Below the pieces are notes generated by a model. That model was not told the origin of the DNA. It worked only from the letters and a program-made list of their open reading frames with translations, and made no database searches. This document shows, piece by piece, positions 25,538-34,642 of a stretch of 64,000 nucleotides of DNA. The stretch lies in assembly GCF_000621605.1 (NCBI RefSeq), contig NZ_JHXX01000002.1, positions 310,001-374,000 on the forward strand, read 5' to 3'. A program made the translations under genes and the position numbers. Each line of letters opens with the position of its first letter. The stretch's first letter is position 1. This stretch comes from Butyrivibrio sp. MC2021. GTDB taxonomy: Bacteria; Bacillota; Clostridia; Lachnospirales; Lachnospiraceae.

Positions 25538-26278
25538 ATGAATAAAGATGTAATTTTGAACACCGAGGAGGAAGAGATAGATATAGCCGAGCTCTTCTTT
25601 GTTTTAAAGAATAAGCTTTGGGCGATTATCACCTTTGCAATTATAGGCGCTGCTATCGCTTTTGCGTATACCACATTTTTAGTACAGCCAATATATACAT
25701 CATCTTCTATGATTTATATATTTTCAAAAACTACGACTGTGACATCTGCCATTGATCTTCAGATCGGTAAACAGCTCACTGTAGACTTTGAAATTCTGGG
25801 TAAGAGCCGTCCTGTAATTGAGAAAGTTATTGCTGATCTGTCACTTGACACTGATTACGAATCACTTCTTAGGATCATTAAGGTTGAGAATCCTACCGAT
25901 TCACGTATAATCAAGATCACAGTTAATAACACTGATCCACAGCTGGCCTGTGATATTGCCAATTGTATGGCATCCAACCTGGCAGCCAGAGTTGCGGAGG
26001 TAATTGATACTGACAAGCCCTCATCTGTTGAGGATGCAGTTCCCGCTGTTAATCCTACAAGCCCCAGCAAGAAGAAAAATACAGCTCTTGGTGGTATTTT
26101 AGGAATGGTTCTTGCTATGGCTTTTATTCTTATTCGATATTATAGTGATATGTCTATACGAAGCGAGGATGATGTCAGGAAGTATCTTGGACTTGGAACA
26201 TTGGCATCCGTTCCTTTTGAGAAAAGTATTACCAGAGATTTTACGGGGCAGAAGAATAAGAAGGCTAAGAAAAAATGA
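25538..26278 (+). CDS. Wzz/CpsC-type polysaccharide chain-length protein
   Basis: 246 residues. Two transmembrane segments (about 28-48 and 184-203) flank an extracytoplasmic domain. The Wzz opening IDIAELFFVLKNKLWAIITFAIIGAAIAF and the proline-containing stretch before the second membrane segment (AVPAVNPTSPSKKKN) are typical. In Gram-positives this CpsC/YveK partner activates the separate tyrosine kinase CpsD, which is encoded four genes later. It is the first gene of the polysaccharide locus, and its stop overlaps the sortase start (ATGA). Confidence 0.9.
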   Translation: MNKDVILNTEEEEIDIAELFFVLKNKLWAIITFAIIGAAIAFAYTTFLVQPIYTSSSMIYIFSKTTTVTSAIDLQIGKQLTVDFEILGKSRPVIEKVIADLSLDTDYESLLRIIKVENPTDSRIIKITVNNTDPQLACDIANCMASNLAARVAEVIDTDKPSSVEDAVPAVNPTSPSKKKNTALGGILGMVLAMAFILIRYYSDMSIRSEDDVRKYLGLGTLASVPFEKSITRDFTGQKNKKAKKK

Positions 26279-27108
26279 AGAAGAAAAAATTGATTGTCTT
26301 TTTCTTTGTGATTTCTATATCAGCTATCTGTGCTGCTACAGTCGGATATTTTGTATCTGATTACTTTTACAGTACAGAGGCTATGGCTGCAATTCAGGAA
26401 ACTGCCTATGATAAGGCGGAGAAGGCCACCACTGCGGAAGTAATTATTCCTCAGACCAAGGTGCCTGATTCAGCCGCAACCGGTAACTCAGCTGCAGCGA
26501 AAAAAAAGGTAGAGATACCTATTGATTTTACTGCCCTTAAGAAGACCAATTCAGATATAATTGCCTGGATCAATATCCCCGGCACCAATATCAATTATCC
26601 CATAGCCCAGCACCCCAAGAATGACAGCTACTATCTTAAACATGGTGCTGACGGTATTAGCTCTTCTTATGGATGCTTATATGTGGAAACCTGTGAGAAG
26701 TCACCGTTTTTAGAGTTTAATACAGTGGTTTACGGGCACAACATGAATGACGGTTCCATGTTTGCGGGACTTCATTTGTTTGAGGACAAGGAATTTTATG
26801 ACAAACATAGAAGCTTCTATGTTTATACACCTGATCATGCTTTTTGTTATGAGATATTCGCTGCTGTTATGTACAGTGATATCAGGATACCTTATTACTA
26901 CAATGACTTGATAGAGTCCGACAGGACAGCATATCTTAACTCACTTGGTAAGGACATTGTGGTATCCCGGAGTATTATATCCAAGGATTACAACGTTACC
27001 GAGGATAACTGCATTATTACCCTCAGTACCTGTGATAAGAAACTTCGAGACAACAGATTTCTTGTGGTGGCGAAGCTTAAACAGATAGACGGACAGGATG
27101 TCAAATAA
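26275..27108 (+). CDS. class B sortase
   Basis: 277 residues with an N-terminal membrane anchor (about 6-30). The sortase B core is complete: catalytic His155 in VVYGHNMNDGSMF, Cys253 in TLSTCDKK, and Arg261 downstream in LRDNRF. The helix insertion before TLSTC that distinguishes class B is present. It cleaves a C-terminal sorting signal and links the protein to the cell wall or a lipid-linked acceptor. It overlaps the chain-length gene by 4 bases and abuts the LCP gene. A likely substrate (SPRTG) is encoded two genes later. Confidence 0.93.
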   Translation: MKKKKLIVFFFVISISAICAATVGYFVSDYFYSTEAMAAIQETAYDKAEKATTAEVIIPQTKVPDSAATGNSAAAKKKVEIPIDFTALKKTNSDIIAWINIPGTNINYPIAQHPKNDSYYLKHGADGISSSYGCLYVETCEKSPFLEFNTVVYGHNMNDGSMFAGLHLFEDKEFYDKHRSFYVYTPDHAFCYEIFAAVMYSDIRIPYYYNDLIESDRTAYLNSLGKDIVVSRSIISKDYNVTEDNCIITLSTCDKKLRDNRFLVVAKLKQIDGQDVK

Positions 27109-28119
27109 ATGAAAAGCAAAAGCAAGATTATTCTGCCGGTTTTTGCAGCGGCTCTCATTTTTGCTGCCGGAGTAGGAGGCTTTCTCTTTTCCTCCCAGCA
27201 GAGAAAAAACATAGTGAGGCGGTCCGAAGTAACAACTTTGGATGATTCCTCGGCAGAAGACAGTTCAGCAATTTATACCAGAGATTCCTTTGATGGCAGT
27301 GTGTCCTACAATGGAAAAAGGTATGAAGTAAATACATCAATAGACAAGATTTTATTCCTGGGAATAGATAACAGCGACCAGTCAAGGGACGGTATTGGAA
27401 TAGATGAGGGCGGAAGGAGTGATACAATTATCCTTTTTGCCATAGATAATGAGAATGAGACCATAACCCCGTTGGAAATCAACAGAGATACTATGGTGGA
27501 TGTGGACATCTATGACAATGACGGCAATTACCTGACTCAGGGAACAAGGCAGCTCACAATGCAGTATTCCTATGGAAATACACCCAAAAAAGCCAGTAAC
27601 CTAACCAAAGAAAAGATATCTGACCTGTTATGCCGAACTAAAATTGACGGCGTAATATCACTTACCATGGATGGTATCGAGCCAATAGTTGACTCAATTG
27701 GCGGAGTTACTCTTACACTTACTACAGATGAAACCGATCTGGACCCTTCCTATGTCAAGGGGGCGGTGATCCATTTGGACGGAGCCGCAGCCAAGGACTT
27801 TGTACATACCAGAGATACAGATGTTAGAGGCAGTAATATTATGCGTATGTCCAGACAGACCCAGTTCATGATGGCTCTGTTTCACAGTATGAAGGGACAG
27901 GGAGAAAGCATAGTTGATACTATGGAGAAGGCAGCCGGGGATTACCTTTACGAGGATATAGATGCCGACAGTATGGCACATTTTGTAAGGTATGATTATT
28001 CCGGAGATATTTTTGTGCTGCCCGGAGTGAATAAGACCGAAGGGCTCCATGATGAGTTCTATGTTGATGAAAATAAGCTCACTGAGATGGTACTTAAGCT
28101 GTTTTATAAAGAGATTTAG
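27109..28119 (+). CDS. LytR-CpsA-Psr (LCP) family ligase
   Basis: 336 residues. An N-terminal membrane anchor (about 6-25) is followed by an LCP domain: ILFLGIDNSD, then DTIILFAIDNENETITPLEINRDTMVDV with the conserved Arg/Asp pair, and RQTQFMMALF near the end. LCP enzymes transfer polyprenyl-linked glycopolymers to peptidoglycan. It starts directly after the sortase stop. Its place in the locus suggests it attaches the polysaccharide made by the downstream genes. Confidence 0.92.
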   Translation: MKSKSKIILPVFAAALIFAAGVGGFLFSSQQRKNIVRRSEVTTLDDSSAEDSSAIYTRDSFDGSVSYNGKRYEVNTSIDKILFLGIDNSDQSRDGIGIDEGGRSDTIILFAIDNENETITPLEINRDTMVDVDIYDNDGNYLTQGTRQLTMQYSYGNTPKKASNLTKEKISDLLCRTKIDGVISLTMDGIEPIVDSIGGVTLTLTTDETDLDPSYVKGAVIHLDGAAAKDFVHTRDTDVRGSNIMRMSRQTQFMMALFHSMKGQGESIVDTMEKAAGDYLYEDIDADSMAHFVRYDYSGDIFVLPGVNKTEGLHDEFYVDENKLTEMVLKLFYKEI

Positions 28120-28161
28120 GGGATTTTCAGTGGATTATTTAATAAATTAAAGGAGGAGAAG

Positions 28162-28821
28162 ATGATGCAAAAAAGAAAGTTTTTAACCATCGTTGCTGCA
28201 GCTGCAATGCTTATTTCAAGCCTTGCTTTCAGCACACCTGTCAGCGCCACCAGCCCAACAACTACTACAGAAGTTCTTGGGGCAGGTCGTACAGCCGAAG
28301 AGGCTGAGGTCCTTGGTGCTTCCAGAGCATCTGTTGAGAACACCAGCGTAACAGTTGGTACGATCTCAAATAAGGCTGCTCTTGATGCTCTTAAGAACAC
28401 TACCGCAATTGCTAATCTTATTGCAAACAGTGTTACTACTTCTGTTAATACAGCTGATATTACTATCGTTGACAGCATGGAAGTTACACCAAAGCCCGGC
28501 GTAGAAGTATCTGAAGCTAATCCGCTTTTCATTACATTTAGCTTCCCAGGAGTTACTGCTTCTACCAAAGCCTATGTTCTTCACTACGGTAAGAGTGGTT
28601 GGGAAGTAGTTCCCACAACTGTTTCTGACGGCAAGGTTATCGGTAAGTTTACAAGCCTTTCACCTGTTGCTATCGCAGTTGAGAAGAACACACTTAATGC
28701 ATCTGTGCTTGGAGCCACAAGATCTCCCAGAACAGGTGACAACAGAGTCATCGTTATCGGTGCCTGCGCTTGCTTATTGGCAGCTGCAGTATTAGTAGAC
28801 AGAAAAAGAAAGCTTGCATGA
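28162..28821 (+). CDS. small secreted sortase substrate with VLGAxR motifs
   Basis: 219 residues. It has a signal peptide ending near VSA-TS, a Thr/Ser/Ala-rich body, and a C-terminal sorting signal (SPRTGD, hydrophobic helix, then DRKRKLA). The motif VLGA(G/S/T)R occurs three times: twice near the N-terminus (VLGAGR, VLGASR) and once just before the sorting signal (VLGATR). The gene lies between the LCP gene and cpsB, close to the class B sortase that probably anchors it. An AGGAGG ribosome site is present, and its stop overlaps the next start. The function of the body is unknown. Confidence 0.82.
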   Translation: MMQKRKFLTIVAAAAMLISSLAFSTPVSATSPTTTTEVLGAGRTAEEAEVLGASRASVENTSVTVGTISNKAALDALKNTTAIANLIANSVTTSVNTADITIVDSMEVTPKPGVEVSEANPLFITFSFPGVTASTKAYVLHYGKSGWEVVPTTVSDGKVIGKFTSLSPVAIAVEKNTLNASVLGATRSPRTGDNRVIVIGACACLLAAAVLVDRKRKLA

Positions 28822-29618
28822 TGAGAAGAAGTCCTGATATCAAACTGGCAGATATGCATTGTCACATTGTTCCATATGTTGATGACGGTGCATCGGATCT
28901 GGAAGAAGCAAAAAGAATAATAATCGAAGAGTACGAACAGGGAGTGCGGCTCATTGTTATGACCGTGCACTTTAAACACGGATCCTTTGATACTCCGGCG
29001 GCCAAGGTAAAGAAGCATTTTGATTCTTTGCTGAAGTGGTTGGATACCACAGATATGACGGATCTTGATGTTTATGTCACCAGGGAATACTACTGCGACA
29101 AGCGTCTTGCACTTTTACTGGACGGATATGCCAGAGGTAAGGACAAAGTTGTCTATGAGGATATTACCTATGTGCCTGAAGAAGAGATTCTTCCCTTCGG
29201 AGGGCACAGATGTATCCTTTTGGAGTTCTCCTCCGGAAGAAAGCAGATGAAGGCCTTCGAGGCATTTACCAGATTGGCTGTACATGCCGGTCTCACACCG
29301 ATAATAGCCCATGCAGAGAGATATCCCATGGTTCAGGAGAATCCTGAGATATTGCGTGTGGCAAGAAAATACGGTGCTTATATTCAGGTAAACGGAGATG
29401 CGATCCTTGGAAAAGATTTGAAGAGAGTCTGTGACACGGCTAGAAATCTTATTAAGTCTGATATTGCAGATATAGTATCTTCGGATTCCCACGATCTTGA
29501 GGTTCGTTCACCTAACCTGAAAAAGAGCAATGGTTTTCTGAAATCGAAATTTGGTAACGAAGTGGCTAACCTGCTGTTACATGATAATGCTTATTATCTT
29601 GTATATGACCAGGAGTGA
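28818..29618 (+). CDS. CpsB-type protein-tyrosine phosphatase (PHP fold)
   Basis: About 266 residues. PHP-domain metal motifs are present: DMHCHIVPYVDDGA at the N-terminus, VMTVHFKHG, PIIAHAERYP and SSDSHDLEVR. This manganese-dependent phosphatase removes phosphate from the CpsD kinase tail and so regulates polysaccharide export. The start is ATG 28818, overlapping the previous stop (ATGATGA). The kinase gene follows by 25 bases. Confidence 0.93.
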   Translation: MMRRSPDIKLADMHCHIVPYVDDGASDLEEAKRIIIEEYEQGVRLIVMTVHFKHGSFDTPAAKVKKHFDSLLKWLDTTDMTDLDVYVTREYYCDKRLALLLDGYARGKDKVVYEDITYVPEEEILPFGGHRCILLEFSSGRKQMKAFEAFTRLAVHAGLTPIIAHAERYPMVQENPEILRVARKYGAYIQVNGDAILGKDLKRVCDTARNLIKSDIADIVSSDSHDLEVRSPNLKKSNGFLKSKFGNEVANLLLHDNAYYLVYDQE

Positions 29619-29643
29619 TTGTTTAGAAGTTTTAGGAGTCATT

Positions 29644-30351
29644 ATGTTTGAGTTAAAGCTTGAGAAAAAAGAGCTTCCTTTTGCTATGGCAGAGGAAATT
29701 AAAAATTTAAGAACCGGAATAACATTTAGTGGTGCTGATATCAAGGCTATTCTTTTTACCAGCAGTACACCAAATGAAGGAAAAAGTACTATATCCCTTG
29801 AACTTGCCAGGTCCTTTGCTGAGCTGGGGAAGAAGGTTGTTTATCTAGACTGTGACCTTCGTAAATCTATTTTTAATTGTAAGATTCGTGAAGGTAAGAT
29901 TGTCAGTGGACTTTCCCATTACCTTACAGGTCAAAGTAAAATTGAGGACATTATTTACGAAAATGATCCGGGGGATGATGATGTTAAGTTCTATGTCATT
30001 CCATCAGGCCCAAGCAGTAATAGTCCTACTGAGCTTTTATCCTCGGATCTTTTTGACAAGCTGTTGGAGAAACTTAGAGAAGACTATGACATGGTAATAG
30101 TTGATGCACCGCCGCTGGGGAGCGTTGTTGATGCATCTATTGTAAGTTCCAAAGTTGATGGAACAGTCATAGTTGTTGAAGCAGGAAATATAAATTACAA
30201 AGCAATCCAGAAGGTCCGTGATAAATTGGATGCTTCAGGAGCCAAAATCCTGGGGGTTGTACTTAATAAGGTCGATAAATCCAGAAAGAGTTACGGTTAT
30301 TATAAGTACGGCAAGGATTATGGTTATGGATACGGATATGGCAAGGGTTAA
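29644..30351 (+). CDS. CpsD-type tyrosine kinase
   Basis: About 235 residues. The bacterial tyrosine kinase Walker A is STPNEGKST, Walker A' is VVYLDCDLRKS, and Walker B is MVIVDAPPLG. The C-terminus is a Tyr-rich tail (YGYYKYGKDYGYGYGYG) that is autophosphorylated, with about eight tyrosines. It works with the CpsC membrane partner and the CpsB phosphatase encoded upstream. The start is the ATG at 29644 after TTTAGGAGT. Confidence 0.94.
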   Translation: MFELKLEKKELPFAMAEEIKNLRTGITFSGADIKAILFTSSTPNEGKSTISLELARSFAELGKKVVYLDCDLRKSIFNCKIREGKIVSGLSHYLTGQSKIEDIIYENDPGDDDVKFYVIPSGPSSNSPTELLSSDLFDKLLEKLREDYDMVIVDAPPLGSVVDASIVSSKVDGTVIVVEAGNINYKAIQKVRDKLDASGAKILGVVLNKVDKSRKSYGYYKYGKDYGYGYGYGKG

Positions 30352-30412
30352 GGGGAATAATCCTTGTTAATATAATAAAAAATTTTTAGTGTATGAAAGG
30401 AATTGTTGGGAA

Positions 30413-30874
30413 ATGGAAAACAAAGAAAAAATATGTTTAGTAGGTTCTTCAGGCGGTCATTTGGCACACTTATACATGCTGAAGAAGTATTGGAGTGACA
30501 AAGAGAGATTTTGGGTAACCTTTGATAAGGAAGATGCAAGAAGTCTTCTTGAAGGAGAGAAGATTTATCCTGCATATTATCCGTCTAACAGAAGCATAAA
30601 GGCTCTTGCTATTAACACTTACAGAGCCGTTAAGATTCTTTTCAAGGAGCGCCCAACCCTTATAATCACATCCGGAGCAGCACCGGCGATTCCTTTCTTT
30701 TGGATTGGAAAGCTTATTGGAGCAAAAACAATTTACATTGAAGTTTTTGATCGTATTGATGCTCCTACTATTGCAGGAAGGCTTTGCTATCCTGTGACTG
30801 ACAAGTTCTTTGTTGAATGGGAAGAAATGAAAAAAGTATATCCCAAAGCCATTAATTTAGGATGCATTTTTTAA
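30413..30874 (+). CDS. PssD/Alg14-like glycosyltransferase membrane subunit
   Basis: About 153 residues. It opens ICLVGSSGGHLAHLYML, the Alg14 family signature, with SGAAPAIPFFWIGKLIGAKTIYIEVFDRIDAP in the middle. Alg14-type subunits recruit a separate catalytic Alg13-type subunit to the membrane; that partner follows 21 bases later. Together they add the second sugar to a lipid-linked primer, like Cps14F/Cps14G. The start is the ATG at 30413. The sequence begins to be visibly richer in A+T around here. Confidence 0.9.
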   Translation: MENKEKICLVGSSGGHLAHLYMLKKYWSDKERFWVTFDKEDARSLLEGEKIYPAYYPSNRSIKALAINTYRAVKILFKERPTLIITSGAAPAIPFFWIGKLIGAKTIYIEVFDRIDAPTIAGRLCYPVTDKFFVEWEEMKKVYPKAINLGCIF

Positions 30875-30895
30875 TTTAATAGGGAGCTTACAAAA

Positions 30896-31390
30896 ATGAT
30901 ATTTGTAACAGTAGGGACTCATGAGCAGTCCTTTAACAGACTAGTTGAATATATGGATAAGTGGGCAGAAAACCATGATGAGGAGGTTATCATTCAGACA
31001 GGTTTTTCTACATATGAGCCAAAGTATGCAACCTGGCAGAAGTTATATCCTTTTCAGCAAATGAATAAAAACATGTCCGATGCCCGTATAATAATTACTC
31101 ATGGAGGCCCTAGCTCTTTTATTGCCCCTCTTCAGAAGGGCAAGATTCCTATCGTTGTTCCTAGGAGAAAGGATTTCGATGAGCATGTAAATGACCATCA
31201 GCTTACTTTCTGCAGAATGATAGATGAAAGAATGAAAAACATAATTCTTGTCGAGGATGAACATGACCTTGGTGATGTGATAGAGAGATATGATTCTATT
31301 GTTGATCATATGAATGTTGGCCAAAACAGTAATAACGCAAAATTCATGGAAGGTTTTGAGAAGAATATTGAAGAACTTTTGAACAGATAA
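30896..31390 (+). CDS. PssE/Alg13-like glycosyltransferase catalytic subunit
   Basis: 164 residues of a single GT-B C-terminal half (glycosyltransferase family 28). It opens MIFVTVGTHEQSFNRLV, and the nucleotide-sugar loop lies in IIITHGGPSSFIAPLQKGKIPIVVPR. It pairs with the preceding PssD subunit. In streptococci the equivalent pair adds galactose or another hexose to the primer; the specificity here is not determinable. Confidence 0.92.
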   Translation: MIFVTVGTHEQSFNRLVEYMDKWAENHDEEVIIQTGFSTYEPKYATWQKLYPFQQMNKNMSDARIIITHGGPSSFIAPLQKGKIPIVVPRRKDFDEHVNDHQLTFCRMIDERMKNIILVEDEHDLGDVIERYDSIVDHMNVGQNSNNAKFMEGFEKNIEELLNR

Positions 31391-31438
31391 GATTTCTTCA
31401 TTTTTTGCTAGGATTATAGAGAAAAACGGAAAATAATA

Positions 31439-32548
31439 ATGAAAACAGGAACTTTAACTTTTCATGCTCCCAATAATAATGGTTCTTTTTTGCAGGCATA
31501 TGCATTACAGAATGTATTGATAAAAATGGGACTAGAGAATGAAATAATAAACTATTATTCAGAAAAGCAAGAGGAACAGTACAAGGTATTTCGAAAAAAT
31601 AATAGTATTTCGAATCTCTTTAGAAACCTAATATCACTTTTTCATTTTGGTAAACTCAATAGTCGTTTCAGACAGTTTAATGAGTTGCGGGAACAGTTTC
31701 TACTTATGACTCCAAGGCTCAAAACTGAAAGGGAAGTATATCAGACTATAGAAGACTATGATGTGATTATTTGCGGCAGTGATCAAATATGGAATACTGA
31801 AGCAAGGGATTTTTCTGAAGCTTATCTACTTCCTGATATTGATAAGAAAAAAATCACTTATGCTGTCAGCTGTGGTTCAAAATTGGGAGCAGTTGATTGT
31901 GACACAATAATACGTCACGCAAATGATTTTGATTATAATTCTTTTAGAGAACGAAGCACATTGTTGGAACTACAGCAGAGAGGTTTAAAATCTTCAAAAT
32001 TAGTATTGGACCCGACACTGTTATTGGACTCTGACAGCTATAATCGACTTATTACAAAAACGATAAGGGATGATAAGTATATTTTCTTATACACTATCAA
32101 TTATAGTGATCAGGTGCTTCAGACTGCCAAGGCTATAGGAGATAGCCTTAATCTTCCCGTACTGACTGTTTTTACAGGGTATAGCGTCTACAAATGTAAA
32201 AAATTTGGAATAAAGGTAATATATGATGCAGCACCGGATATGTTCTTGGGACTAATAAAAAATGCATATATTACATGTACAAATTCTTTTCATGGGACTG
32301 TTTTTTCAATTTTATATCATAAAGAGTTTTATAGATTGTGTGACAAGGATACAAATGGAAAAAACATATATGATGATAGAATAGATGGTTTATTAAATGA
32401 GTTAGATATTCGTGAAAATAGTTTAGGAATAGGAGATAATTTTACTCGGAATATTCCTGACTATACCGATATAGATAAGAAAATCGAAGCATTACGTGCG
32501 GAGTCATTGCATTATATTGAGAGTGCTTTAGGAAAAGGTAATTACTAA
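31439..32548 (+). CDS. polysaccharide pyruvyltransferase family protein
   Basis: 369 residues. It carries PF04230-type features: an N-terminal NNGSFLQAYALQNVL loop, IICGSDQIWNTEARDF, a Rossmann-like second half with VLDPTLLLD, and the conserved ITCTNSFHGTVFSILYHKEFY motif. Members add pyruvate ketals from phosphoenolpyruvate to sugars, or otherwise modify glycans. The stop overlaps the next gene's ATG. A second copy, fused to an FrhB domain, lies at 39033-41180. It belongs to the A+T-rich variable part of the locus. Confidence 0.86.
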   Translation: MKTGTLTFHAPNNNGSFLQAYALQNVLIKMGLENEIINYYSEKQEEQYKVFRKNNSISNLFRNLISLFHFGKLNSRFRQFNELREQFLLMTPRLKTEREVYQTIEDYDVIICGSDQIWNTEARDFSEAYLLPDIDKKKITYAVSCGSKLGAVDCDTIIRHANDFDYNSFRERSTLLELQQRGLKSSKLVLDPTLLLDSDSYNRLITKTIRDDKYIFLYTINYSDQVLQTAKAIGDSLNLPVLTVFTGYSVYKCKKFGIKVIYDAAPDMFLGLIKNAYITCTNSFHGTVFSILYHKEFYRLCDKDTNGKNIYDDRIDGLLNELDIRENSLGIGDNFTRNIPDYTDIDKKIEALRAESLHYIESALGKGNY

Positions 32549-33471
32549 TGAGACATGCTTTTTTGATAATTGCGCATAATAACTGGTGGCAGTTAAAGCA
32601 ATTAATCAAGTTATTAGATAGTGAATCACATGATTTATATATTCATATAGACAAAAGAAGTAAGAATTATGATGAGCAGCAATTCTGTAATATCGCTTTA
32701 AAGTCCAGAGTGAAGATATTTCAGGAATATAAGGTATACTGGGGAGGCTTTTCGCAGGTTGAAGTTGAGCTTTTTCTGTTGGGAAAAGCATCTGAGTTTA
32801 ACTATGATTATTACCATATCATTTCTGGAGGGGACTTGCCTCTAAAAAGTAATTATGAAATAGATGCTTTCTTTGAGAATAATAGGGGATATGAATTTAT
32901 AGATTATGATGAAAGCAAACTCAATAATGATCCAGAGATATCTAGAAGGACAAGAATATATCATTTTTTACAGAATTATAGGAGGATATCTTCATTTAGT
33001 TTTGTAAATAGTATATTTATATTTTGTGAAAGATGTTTGCTTTTATTACAAATGATTTTTGGTGTTAATAGGACAAGAAGACTTGATTGGACAATAAAAT
33101 ATGGATCTAATTGGGTAAGCATAACAGATGGCATGGCAAAAGAAGTATTGAAGCAAAAAGAAAAAATAGGAAAAGTTTTCAAGTGGACTAACTGTGCTGA
33201 CGAGCTATTTATTCAAACAGTAGCATTTAATTCAATTTATAAAGATAATATCTACGATAATGGATTGACTGACGTCATGAATAATATGCGCTTAGTAGAC
33301 TGGGAACGAGGCAGTAATGGTAGTCCCTATACTTATAGAAATGACGACTATGAATATTTGATTAAGTCAAATGCCTTGTTTGCAAGGAAGTTCTCAGAAG
33401 GAGTAGATAAGGATATTATCGAACGAATCATTGATTATTTAAATGGTGAAAAAAATGAATCTTGTATGTGA
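32548..33471 (+). CDS. core-2/I-branching-type glycosyltransferase (GT14)
   Basis: 307 residues. It opens HAFLIIAHNNWWQLKQLIKLLD and continues DLYIHIDKRS, then YHIISGGDLPLKS, typical of bacterial beta-1,6-N-acetylglucosaminyltransferase-like proteins. WTIKYGSNWVSIT and the CADELFIQT segment with acidic residues match the later conserved blocks. It is expected to add a branch sugar to the repeat unit. Its 3' end overlaps the following gene by a few codons, indicating co-translation. Confidence 0.86.
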   Translation: MRHAFLIIAHNNWWQLKQLIKLLDSESHDLYIHIDKRSKNYDEQQFCNIALKSRVKIFQEYKVYWGGFSQVEVELFLLGKASEFNYDYYHIISGGDLPLKSNYEIDAFFENNRGYEFIDYDESKLNNDPEISRRTRIYHFLQNYRRISSFSFVNSIFIFCERCLLLLQMIFGVNRTRRLDWTIKYGSNWVSITDGMAKEVLKQKEKIGKVFKWTNCADELFIQTVAFNSIYKDNIYDNGLTDVMNNMRLVDWERGSNGSPYTYRNDDYEYLIKSNALFARKFSEGVDKDIIERIIDYLNGEKNESCM

Positions 33472-34585
33472 TAAGAATATGTGCAACGCTTGTGGGGCTT
33501 GTGTAGCAGCATGCCCTACAAATGCAATTAGTATAAAAGAAGATACTTTTTCTTGTAATGCAGTAATTGATACAAATAAATGTATTAGATGTGGTCTATG
33601 CAAGAATAAATGTCCACAATTGACTGATGTTCAGTTTTACAAGAGCATCAATTGGTACCAGGGATGGAGTAAAGATGACTCTATTAGAAAGAAGAGTGCA
33701 TCAGGTGGTGCAGCACGAGCTTTGGCAGAATCTTTTATTCATGATGGGGGCTGCGTTTGTTCTTGTGTGTTTGAAAAAGGCAAATTTATATATGTATTAA
33801 CTGATAATGCGCTGGATATTGAAAAAATGTCCGGCTCAAAATATGTTAAGAGTAATCCACAGGATTGTTATGAACCGATTCTTGATAAATTAAAGCATGA
33901 TATACCTGTTCTTTTTATTGGTCTTCCTTGTCAGGCAGAAGGAATTAGAAGATATGTGCCTGAAAAATATCATGAAAAACTATATACGGTGGATCTTATA
34001 TGTCATGGTACTCCTTCAAGGTTATTCTTGGAGAAGTTCTTAAATGAGCATGAGGTTGAACTGAATAAACTAAATGATATTAAATTTCGGTATAGTCATG
34101 AGAAAAGGGATGACAGTTATAAATTTATTGATTACAAGGGCATCATGGATCGGTACTCGATAGCGTTTTTATATTCACTTACTTATACTGAAAATTGCTA
34201 TAAATGCAAATTTGCTAGGGGAGAGCGTGCTTCAGATATTACGCTAGGAGATTCATGGGGAAGTGAACTAAGTGGGGAGATGACGAGAGGAATATCGTTG
34301 ATGCTTTGTCAGACATCAAAAGGAGAATCGCTAATTAAGAAAAGTGAATTGATTTTAAAAGATGTCGATTTAAAAAGGGCAATTGATTGCAATCCTCAAT
34401 TGCAGCGTACTACTTCTGTACCCAGTGCACGAATGCGGTTTGTTGACGATGTGAATTTAGGAAAAGGGGTAAATAGGAGCATCTTTAGATATTTAAAGAT
34501 TGCATGTTTAAAGCAATATGTTAAGAAAGTATTTATTCGTATGCACCTTATTGAGCCGGTTGGATATATGATCAGCTATAAATGA
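33455..34585 (+). CDS. ferredoxin-FrhB/FdhB family iron-sulfur protein
   Basis: About 376 residues. Residues 5-55 hold two 4Fe-4S motifs (CNACGACVAACP and CIRCGLCKNKCP). The rest is the coenzyme F420 hydrogenase/dehydrogenase beta-subunit fold (KSASGGAARALAESF, IGLPCQAEGIRRYVP, DLICHGTPS, CYKCKFARGERASDITLGDSWG). In polysaccharide clusters such proteins sit beside pyruvyltransferase-family genes; the reaction is not established. The start is the ATG at 33455 with GGTG 6 bases upstream; an ATG at 33443 is the alternative. Confidence 0.85.
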   Translation: MNLVCDKNMCNACGACVAACPTNAISIKEDTFSCNAVIDTNKCIRCGLCKNKCPQLTDVQFYKSINWYQGWSKDDSIRKKSASGGAARALAESFIHDGGCVCSCVFEKGKFIYVLTDNALDIEKMSGSKYVKSNPQDCYEPILDKLKHDIPVLFIGLPCQAEGIRRYVPEKYHEKLYTVDLICHGTPSRLFLEKFLNEHEVELNKLNDIKFRYSHEKRDDSYKFIDYKGIMDRYSIAFLYSLTYTENCYKCKFARGERASDITLGDSWGSELSGEMTRGISLMLCQTSKGESLIKKSELILKDVDLKRAIDCNPQLQRTTSVPSARMRFVDDVNLGKGVNRSIFRYLKIACLKQYVKKVFIRMHLIEPVGYMISYK

Positions 34586-34642
34586 TGGAAATTATACATA
34601 GCTTTCTGAGGAATGGAATAAAAGGGAAGCGAGCAAGAAATA

